Shown: in pieces, positions 1-4,961 of the stretch
Layout: each line of letters begins with the position of its first letter
Position numbering within the stretch: the first letter of the stretch is position 1
NCBI RefSeq assembly: GCF_004138495.1
Contig: NZ_ML142854.1
Coordinates: forward strand, 289,045-296,750
From: Phytoactinopolyspora endophytica
GTDB lineage: Bacteria; Actinomycetota; Actinomycetes; Jiangellales; Jiangellaceae
Direction of reading: 5' to 3'
DNA length: 7,706 bases
Made by a program: the position numbers and the translations under genes
The notes under the pieces: model-generated
What the model saw: only the letters and a program-made list of their open reading frames with translations
Database searches by the model: none
Told to the model about the DNA's origin: nothing

Positions 1-2
1 AC

Positions 3-74
3 GAGGTCGCCGGTGCAAGCATCGCCGCCAGTGGGGACCGCGCCGACCTGACGCCGTACCTTCCTCTCCTCTGA
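3..74 (+). CDS. C-terminal end of an unidentified protein (partial, 5' end outside window)
   Basis: This frame is open from the window edge to a TGA at 72-74. It would encode a 23-residue tail ending in DLTPYLPLL. Most third codon positions are G or C, as expected of coding sequence in this genome. The frame stops about 50 bases before the next gene, a natural spacing. The tail is too short to recognise a family, so no function is proposed. Another plus-strand frame is also open here but runs into the radical SAM gene out of frame, which makes it less likely. Reading this as a gene end is inference from frame and position only. Confidence 0.4.
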   Translation, partial: EVAGASIAASGDRADLTPYLPLL

Positions 75-83
75 GGTTCACTG

Positions 84-106
84 TGTACTGGCAATTGTTC
101 AGTACA
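84..106. promoter_or_regulatory. 7-bp inverted repeat upstream of the radical SAM gene (possible operator)
   Basis: TGTACTG at 84-90 is matched exactly by its reverse complement CAGTACA at 100-106, with a 9-base spacer containing CAATTG. It lies 17 bases before the preferred start codon at 124, where a repressor or activator could bind. No specific regulator can be named from the sequence. Confidence 0.4.
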
Positions 107-115
107 TGTGTTCGA
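100..115 (+). promoter_or_regulatory. Possible degenerate LexA (SOS) box
   Basis: The actinobacterial SOS box has the form TCGAAC-N4-GTTCGA. Positions 110-115 are a perfect GTTCGA half. The opposite half at 100-105 (CAGTAC) matches three of six positions, giving 9 of 12 overall. The box would end 8 bases before the ATG at 124, a usual position for repression. The left half is weak and overlaps the 84-106 inverted repeat, so the same bases may belong to another operator. Confidence 0.3.
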
Positions 116-123
116 ATGGGGTC

Positions 124-1185
124 ATGCGTTGGGACCGCCAGTCGTTGGACATCGAGGCCGGAGAGGCGCTTCCTGGCCTGCGCCGGATTCCGGGCCTGGT
201 GCGCAGTGTGACAACTCCTGAGTTCGCGGGGGTGACCTTCCATGAGGTCACCGCGCGCAGCGTGCTCAACAAAGTGTCTGCCAGCTCCGACGTGCCGTTC
301 GGCTGGACGGTGAACCCGTACCGCGGATGTACTCATTCCTGTGTCTACTGTTTCGCTCGCGGGAGTCACGAGTGGCTGGAGCTGGATCCCGGGCGGGGGT
401 TCGATACCGAGATCGTCGTCAAGGTGAACGCGCCTGAGGTGCTCGCCCGCGAGGTAGCGCGGAAGTCCTGGACACGTGAGCATGTCGCGCTTGGCACCAA
501 CACCGATCCTTATCAGCGGGCGGAGGGTCGCTACGCGCTGATGCCGGGAATCATCCGGGCGCTCTCCGGGACAGGCACGCCGTTCTCCATCTTGACCAAG
601 GGCCCACTGCTCAAGCGCGACCTACCGTTGCTGGTGGATGCGTCGTCATCGGTAGACATCGGCATGGCCGTGTCCATCGCGATCATGGACGAGGATCTCC
701 ATCGCAGCGTGGAGCCGGGAACGCCCTCTCCAAGGGCCAGGATGGGGCTGGTCCGCGCGATCCGGGACGCGGGGTTCGACTGTTCGGTCCTGCTCGCACC
801 GGTGTTGCCCTGGCTGACCGACTCCGCCGAGCAGCTCGAGGAGTCCGTGGCCGCGCTGGCCGAGGCTGGTGCCACCCGAGTGGCTATGATCCCGCTCCAC
901 CTTCGTCCAGGGACGCGTCCCTGGTTCATGCAGTGGCTCCGGCGCGAGCATCCCGGGCTCGTCTCCCGGTATGAGTGGCTGTACAGCCACGGGGCCTACG
1001 TGTCGCGGGAGTACAAGGAGTCGCTCAAGGAACGCGTTGATCCCCTCCTGGATCGCTACGGCCTGAACGGGCCTCGTGCTGGCCATCGAGGTCTGGAACG
1101 GCGGCGGGACGGAGCGGCGAGCGACGCGACGGCAGCGGCGTCCGAGCCTGGAGCGGCGTCGAATGAACAACTGAGCCTGATCTGA
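124..1185 (+). CDS. Rv2578c-family radical SAM protein (SplB-like)
   Basis: This is a 353-residue radical SAM enzyme of the Rv2578c family, distantly related to spore photoproduct lyase; its reaction is not established. The cluster motif CTHSCVYC places C69, C73 and C76 as ligands of a [4Fe-4S] cluster that would cleave S-adenosylmethionine. Other family blocks are VTFHEVTARSVLNKV near residue 40, VALGTNTDPYQRAEGRYALM near 125, FSILTKGPLL near 155 and the extreme C-terminal QLSLI. The last 35 residues before that ending are Ala/Gly/Arg-rich and probably flexible. I chose ATG 124 (MRWDRQSL) because relatives as I recall them begin MRW; the upstream in-frame ATG at 106 lies inside the inverted repeat. 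No clear Shine-Dalgarno is visible. The gene converges on the small minus-strand gene at 1226-1447. Family assignment is secure; substrate is unknown. Confidence 0.9.
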   Translation: MRWDRQSLDIEAGEALPGLRRIPGLVRSVTTPEFAGVTFHEVTARSVLNKVSASSDVPFGWTVNPYRGCTHSCVYCFARGSHEWLELDPGRGFDTEIVVKVNAPEVLAREVARKSWTREHVALGTNTDPYQRAEGRYALMPGIIRALSGTGTPFSILTKGPLLKRDLPLLVDASSSVDIGMAVSIAIMDEDLHRSVEPGTPSPRARMGLVRAIRDAGFDCSVLLAPVLPWLTDSAEQLEESVAALAEAGATRVAMIPLHLRPGTRPWFMQWLRREHPGLVSRYEWLYSHGAYVSREYKESLKERVDPLLDRYGLNGPRAGHRGLERRRDGAASDATAAASEPGAASNEQLSLI

Positions 1186-1196
1186 GACACGGTGGC

Positions 1197-1252
1197 CAGC
1201 ACCCGCGGGATGGTCGAACAGACAGTCAACGGCCACGGTTTCGCGGGTGCTG
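1197..1252. terminator. Inverted repeat between convergent genes, possible bidirectional terminator
   Basis: CAGCACCCGCG (1197-1207) is the exact reverse complement of CGCGGGTGCTG (1242-1252), 11 bp with a 34-base loop. The left arm lies just after the radical SAM stop; the right arm lies inside the last codons of the minus-strand gene. There is no T-run, so this would be a hairpin-only signal as often seen in actinomycetes. The long loop lowers confidence. Confidence 0.4.
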
Positions 1253-1447
1253 ACGGGCCGTTCTCTCGTTGCCGTGTTTGTAGTTTCCAGTCCAGCGGGC
1301 CATGACCTGCTGCGGGTCGTCGTCCACCTCGTCGAGAAACTCCTGAGCTCGCAGCCCACGCAAGGTGGTCGCGACCCTGCCGTTATGGGTGATGACGACG
1401 GTTCCGTCGGCTCGGTCCGTGTAGTCGAATCCCTGTGCTGTGCCCAT
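1226..1447 (-). CDS. Small conserved protein of unknown function (73 aa)
   Basis: This 73-residue soluble protein has no signal peptide or membrane segment. Its core runs FDYTDRADGTVVITHNGR, then VATTLRG, an acidic helix-like stretch EFLDEVDDDPQQVMAR, and ends in TGNYKHGNER followed by a basic tail. The layout resembles a small conserved family I associate with actinobacterial genomes, but I know no function for it. The start ATG at 1447 is preceded by TAGGAT at 1461-1456, which ends 8 bases before the ATG. This can be read as a Shine-Dalgarno (AGGA) or as a -10 box of a leaderless transcript. The frame stays open upstream to 1597, but that extension is Arg/Ser-rich, crosses the divergent promoter region and looks non-coding. 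The gene is convergent with the radical SAM gene and divergent from the LAxTG gene. Confidence 0.75.
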   Translation of the reverse strand: MGTAQGFDYTDRADGTVVITHNGRVATTLRGLRAQEFLDEVDDDPQQVMARWTGNYKHGNERTARQHPRNRGR

Positions 1448-1521
1448 GACCAACGATCCTAATGAGGGGACGGAAGGCGCGTTCGTCGATCTTCGGCGTC
1501 GACAGCATCCCAGGACAGACG

Positions 1522-1544
1522 TTGTCCGCCGCAAGATGTAGCGT
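1522..1544 (+). promoter_or_regulatory. Candidate promoter of the LAxTG gene, TTGTC-N12-TAnnnT type
   Basis: TTGTC at 1522-1526 and TAGCGT at 1539-1544 are 12 bases apart. That is the spacing of the RecA-independent DNA-damage promoter motif of mycobacteria (tTGTCRgtg-N8-TAnnnT, activated by PafBC). The middle part (R, t, g) matches poorly. Transcription would begin near 1551, giving a leader of about 40 bases that contains the GGAGG site. The damage-response reading is speculative; the TAGCGT -10 is more plausible on its own. Confidence 0.3.
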
Positions 1545-1589
1545 GTTCTCCGTTCGATGTGGACATCATTTACGTGGGTGGAGGTTTCG

Positions 1590-1850
1590 ATGCGCAAGCT
1601 CAGGCGCTCTTATCAGCTCTTCGTCGCTGCGGCGTTAGGCCTTGTCGGTGTCGGCCTGGCGTCCGTTCCAGCGTCCGCCGCACCGGGCGGGCCGTTGGCT
1701 GACACCGGCTCGTCCGTGCAGTGGTGGCTGATCATTGCGATCGCCGTCCTGGTCGTCGGAGGCGGGCTCTACGCCTACTCGCGGTGGAGCAGCAGTAAGC
1801 GCGCCGGTGGGGCCGGCACCGATGGCGGGACGGGCGCCAGCGGCGAGTAG
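1590..1850 (+). CDS. Minimal secreted protein with LAxTG sortase signal (86 aa)
   Basis: The 86-residue product has a signal peptide at 1-30 (MRKLRRS basic start, hydrophobic core 10-25, ASA cleavage site at 28-30). Only five residues (APGGP) separate this from LADTG at 36-40. A membrane segment follows (WWLIIAIAVLVVGGGLYAY, about 45-63), then basic residues (SRWSSSKR) and a Gly/Ala/Thr-rich tail of 15 residues. LAxTG is the motif of actinobacterial class E sortases. If cut between T and G, the wall-linked part would be about nine residues. A small two-helix membrane protein is the alternative. Start ATG 1590 is fixed by GGAGG at 1580-1584, 5 bases upstream; an in-frame ATG at 1557 would make an unlikely extension before the basic start. 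It precedes the nuclease gene on the same strand, separated by a hairpin. Function is unknown. Confidence 0.75.
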   Translation: MRKLRRSYQLFVAAALGLVGVGLASVPASAAPGGPLADTGSSVQWWLIIAIAVLVVGGGLYAYSRWSSSKRAGGAGTDGGTGASGE

Positions 1851-1885
1851 GGCGAGCAGCGCGAGCAGACCGGCCCGAGCATATT

Positions 1886-1913
1886 GGGCCCGGTGATGTG
1901 AATGACCGGGCCC
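1886..1913 (+). terminator. GC-rich hairpin after the LAxTG gene
   Basis: GGGCCCGGT (1886-1894) pairs perfectly with ACCGGGCCC (1905-1913) around a 10-base loop. It starts 35 bases after the LAxTG stop codon and well before the nuclease gene. No T-run follows. It probably ends the LAxTG transcript and separates it from the nuclease gene. Confidence 0.6.
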
Positions 1914-1981
1914 GGGCATGCGCTCATGGGTGTGTCATGTCCCGGCAACGTGACGTCGGCCACTCGTTCATCCTCTTTCGG

Positions 1982-2017
1982 TAGGTTCGCCGCGGTTATT
2001 CCGTCTTTGGAGGTTTT
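1982..2017 (+). promoter_or_regulatory. Possible -10 box and strong ribosome binding site of the nuclease gene
   Basis: TAGGTT at 1982-1987 fits the TAnnnT -10 form, but no convincing -35 is seen at the proper distance. GGAGG at 2009-2013, 4 bases before ATG 2018, is a clear ribosome binding site and fixes the start. The rest of the 167-base gap from 1851 holds only the hairpin at 1886-1913. Confidence 0.4.
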
Positions 2018-4840
2018 ATGCGCCGGACCGGGCGTTTGAGGGGGCCGCTCGCGGCCGCGACAGCAATAGGGGTGGCGGGGGCCGGCCTCGTGGGGATCGC
2101 GCCTGCCGCCATGGCGGATGGGGAGCCGTTCGTCAGCGAGATCCATTACGCGGGCGGGGATGACGCGGACTTCGTCGAGCTCGAGGGGGCCGAGGGCACC
2201 GACGTGTCCGGGTGGACGCTCGGCTCGATCACGCGAGGTGACAGCCCGCACACCGCGAACCACGTGGTCACAGTGCCGGACGGGACGAGCATTCCGGAGT
2301 CGGGTGCCGTGGCTGTCGACGTGCCGATCACCAACTCCACCAACACAGGGTACGGATCGAGCGTCTTCGCCGTCGACGCCGACGGCGAGCTGGTCGACTT
2401 CTGGACCCTCGGGTTCCGGCCGGACGAGAACGGCGGCACCGACGGTGGCAGCGTGGCGGGCGGCAGCGAGCTCCTGCCCGAGTCCGTCCGCGGGCAGTCG
2501 GCCCGGCCGACCAACGTGACCGCGGCCTCCGGCGGCGAGTCGGTTCAACTGGTCGAAGGCGAATGGGTCAGCGCCGTGCCGTCCAAGGGTCTCCCTAACG
2601 GCGACGACGGCGGGCCCGTCGATCCTGGTGAACCAGGCGAGGACTCGCACACCATTCCCGAGATCCAGGGCGAGGGGTCCGAATCGGACCTGGTCGGTGA
2701 GACGGTCACCACGTCCGGTGTCGTCACTGCCGCCTACCCCAGCGGCGGATTCGACGGCTACTACATCCAGACGCCTGGCAGCGGCGGCGACGCCGACCCA
2801 GCGGAGCGCACTGCGTCGGACGGGATCTTCGCCTACTCCCCACAGACTGTCGGATCGGTGGAGGTCGGTGACCATGTCCAGGTGACCGGCGCGGTGGAGG
2901 AGTTCAACGGACTCACTGAGATCGTCGTCGGCGCCGACGGTCTGGCGATCTCTGACGAGCCTGCCGAAGCCGTCAAGCCGGTCGAGTTCGAACTCCCGGA
3001 GACCGATGAGGGACGCGAGCCGTTCGAGGGCATGCTCGTCAGCCCGGTCGACGGCTATGTCGTGTCGGACACGTTCGCCCTGGGCGGCTGGGGGACCAGG
3101 GCGTTCGGCTCGATCGGTCTCGGGCTTGGCGGTCCGCTGGTGCAGGAGACCGACGTCGCACCCCCGGGGACGCCGGAGTACGACGAGGCGGTCGCTGACA
3201 ACGAGGCACGGGCCGTGACGCTCGATGACGGTCAGTCGGCGCGGACATCGTCGGATCAGGAGGTTCCGTACCTGACGGCGAACACCCCGGTACGGACAGG
3301 CGTGGAGCTGACCTTCGTCGACGACGTGATCTTCGACTACCGGTTCCAGTGGAACTTCCAGCCCACGCGCCCCGTCAACGGTGAGGCGTCGGACATCGTC
3401 CTCTTCGACGGTGGCAACACCCGTGAGCAGAACGAGACGCCGGCCGAGGTCGGCGGTGATGTCACGATCGCCAGCTTCAACGTGCTCAACTACTTCACCA
3501 CGTTGGGTGTGGACCTCGAGGGCTGCACGTCGTACGAGGACCGCGACGGCAACCCGCTGACGGTCAGGGGCGGTTGCGATGCCCGTGGCGCGTGGGACCA
3601 GGAGAACCTGGAGCGGCAAGAGGCGAAGATCGTCGCAGCGATCAACAAGCTCGACGCCGACGTGGTCGCGCTGCAAGAGATCGAGAACTCCGCGAGGTTC
3701 GACAAGGACTCCGACGCCGCTCTCGCGGATCTGGTCGACGCCCTGAACGAGGAGGCGCCGGGCACCTGGGCCTACGCCGAGACGCCGGAGCAGACGCCGG
3801 CGCTGGAGGACCAGGACGTCATCCGCAACGCTTTCATCTACAAGCCCGACGTGGTGGAGCCGAGCGGCGAGTCTGTGATCTTGATCGATGACCCCGCGTA
3901 CGACAACGCACGCGAGCCGCTGGCGCAGCAGTTCACGGTCACCGAGACCGGCTACTCGTTCATCGGCGTCGTCAACCACTTCAAGTCCAAGGGTGGGGAC
4001 TGCCCTGATGACACACCCGAGGGCTGCTTCAACTCCGACCGCGTCGCCCAGGCAGAATCCCTGGTCGAGTTCGCGGACGAGTTGGCCGGCGAGTCGGGCA
4101 CCGAGGATGTCTTCCTGATCGGCGACTTCAACGCGTACGGCCAGGAGGACCCGATTCAGGTTTTCCGTGACGCGGGGTACACCGACTTGGCTTCCGAGTT
4201 CGACGCCGGCTCGACCTACGTTTTCGATGGCAAGGTAGGGTCGCTCGACCACGTTCTGGCCAGCTCCTCAGTGTTCGACGGCGACCTGGTCCGCGGCGTC
4301 GATGTGTGGAACATCAACTCCGTCGAGTCGGTGCTGGCGGAGTACTCGCGCTACAACTACTTCGCCAGCGAGGTGTTCGAGCCGGGAGCGGTCTGGCGGG
4401 CCAGCGACCACGACCCGATCGTCGTCGGCATCGGGCCGGACGACTCCGGCGGGGAGCCCGGTGACGAGACCGGAGCCGAGGACGGTGCGGAGGACGGCGG
4501 CGACGCCGGTTCCGAGGTCGGCTCGGACGCGGGATCTGAGACGGGCTCAGACGACGGGTCGGACGACGGGTCGGACGACGGCACCGACGCCGGCGGCGAC
4601 GCCGGTTCGGATGACGGGTCCGACAGTGGCACGGACACGGGCTCAGACACCGGGTCGGACGGCAGCGAGCAGGGTGGCACCGACACCGGAGGAGACACCG
4701 GCGCCGAGGGTGACGACGACCTGCCGGACACCGGTGCCGGAGCTTCGGCTGGGTTGATTGCAGCCGTCATCGCCGCGCTGGCGGCCGGCGCCGGCCTCTA
4801 CTCCTGGTCGCGTCGTCGGGCCCTCTACCAGGTCGGCTAG
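2018..4840 (+). CDS. ExeM/NucH-type extracellular nuclease, LPxTG-anchored
   Basis: This 940-residue surface protein should cut nucleic acids outside the cell. Parts in order: signal peptide 1-33 (cleavage after AMA); lamin-tail-like domain about 36-185 (FVSEIHYAGGDDADFVELEG, VSGWTLGSI); YhcR-like OB-fold domain about 212-310; a linking region to 470; endonuclease/exonuclease/phosphatase domain about 481-806; Asp/Ser/Gly/Thr-rich stalk about 808-900; LPDTG at 902-906; membrane segment 909-928; and the basic tail SRRR. Expected metal and catalytic residues are present: N488 (SFNVLNYF), E554 (LQEIEN), H654 (VNHFKSK), D703 and N705 (GDFNAY), D744-H745 (SLDHVL) and D797-H798 (SDHDPIV). C503/C520 and C662/C670 could form disulfides. 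The gene appears monocistronic, with hairpins on both sides. Likely roles are extracellular DNA use or phosphate gain; these are inferred. DNA versus RNA preference cannot be told from the sequence. Confidence 0.9.
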   Translation: MRRTGRLRGPLAAATAIGVAGAGLVGIAPAAMADGEPFVSEIHYAGGDDADFVELEGAEGTDVSGWTLGSITRGDSPHTANHVVTVPDGTSIPESGAVAVDVPITNSTNTGYGSSVFAVDADGELVDFWTLGFRPDENGGTDGGSVAGGSELLPESVRGQSARPTNVTAASGGESVQLVEGEWVSAVPSKGLPNGDDGGPVDPGEPGEDSHTIPEIQGEGSESDLVGETVTTSGVVTAAYPSGGFDGYYIQTPGSGGDADPAERTASDGIFAYSPQTVGSVEVGDHVQVTGAVEEFNGLTEIVVGADGLAISDEPAEAVKPVEFELPETDEGREPFEGMLVSPVDGYVVSDTFALGGWGTRAFGSIGLGLGGPLVQETDVAPPGTPEYDEAVADNEARAVTLDDGQSARTSSDQEVPYLTANTPVRTGVELTFVDDVIFDYRFQWNFQPTRPVNGEASDIVLFDGGNTREQNETPAEVGGDVTIASFNVLNYFTTLGVDLEGCTSYEDRDGNPLTVRGGCDARGAWDQENLERQEAKIVAAINKLDADVVALQEIENSARFDKDSDAALADLVDALNEEAPGTWAYAETPEQTPALEDQDVIRNAFIYKPDVVEPSGESVILIDDPAYDNAREPLAQQFTVTETGYSFIGVVNHFKSKGGDCPDDTPEGCFNSDRVAQAESLVEFADELAGESGTEDVFLIGDFNAYGQEDPIQVFRDAGYTDLASEFDAGSTYVFDGKVGSLDHVLASSSVFDGDLVRGVDVWNINSVESVLAEYSRYNYFASEVFEPGAVWRASDHDPIVVGIGPDDSGGEPGDETGAEDGAEDGGDAGSEVGSDAGSETGSDDGSDDGSDDGTDAGGDAGSDDGSDSGTDTGSDTGSDGSEQGGTDTGGDTGAEGDDDLPDTGAGASAGLIAAVIAALAAGAGLYSWSRRRALYQVG
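4439..4717 (+). repeat. Low-complexity Asp/Ser/Gly/Thr stalk-coding region with 12-bp tandem units
   Basis: Codons 808-900 of the nuclease encode degenerate GSDDG, GSDTG and GTDAG units. At DNA level the 12-bp unit GACGACGGGTCG occurs exactly at 4550-4561 and 4562-4573, with a degenerate third copy at 4574-4585. The segment sits between the catalytic domain and LPDTG, where wall-spanning stalks are found, and recalls the Ser-Asp repeats of staphylococcal surface proteins. Such repeats may vary in number between strains. Confidence 0.75.
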
Positions 4841-4880
4841 CGTCCAGCGCCCTGATGGGGCCTCGACCTCCTATGAGGTG

Positions 4881-4929
4881 GGCATCACCTCGCGGGCCGT
4901 CTGAACAACGGTCCCGCGAGGTGAATGCC
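4881..4929. terminator. Long hairpin between convergent nuclease and permease genes (bidirectional terminator)
   Basis: An 11-bp perfect core, CACCTCGCGGG (4886-4896) with CCCGCGAGGTG (4913-4923), is extended inward by CCGT/ACGG (4897-4900 with 4908-4911; T4912 bulged). It is extended outward by GGCAT/ATGCC (4881-4885 with 4925-4929; A4924 bulged). That makes 20 base pairs around a 7-base loop. It lies 40 bases after the nuclease stop and 32 bases beyond the permease stop, so it can serve both genes. There is no T-run. Confidence 0.75.
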
Positions 4930-4961
4930 GGGCCGGCAACGTGCTGACGAGGAATCGACGG

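Noticed and set aside
106..123. Earlier ATG for the radical SAM gene
   Set aside because: It starts within the inverted repeat and lacks a ribosome site; MRW at 124 fits the family's usual N-terminus as I recall it. It is not fully excluded.
1556..1567. Short inverted repeat GATGT-GG-ACATC before the LAxTG gene
   Set aside because: The five-bp arms are too short to support an operator call without conservation data.
1448..1597. Upstream extension of the small minus-strand gene
   Set aside because: The added residues are Arg/Ser-rich, cross the divergent promoter and overlap the start of the LAxTG gene; a good start exists at 1447.
1775..4252. Very long open frame on the minus strand opposite the nuclease gene
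   Set aside because: Stop-free antisense frames are common in GC-rich DNA. The translation is Arg/Val/Asp/Gly-rich without domains, and the plus strand encodes a clear multi-domain protein.
4357..4770. Pro/Ser-rich minus-strand frame opposite the stalk region
   Set aside because: It is the mirror of the Asp/Ser/Gly codon repeats; the low complexity explains its openness.
4866..4879. Small hairpin ACCTC-CTAT-GAGGT before the large terminator
   Set aside because: A five-pair stem is expected by chance and competes with the much stronger neighbouring stem.
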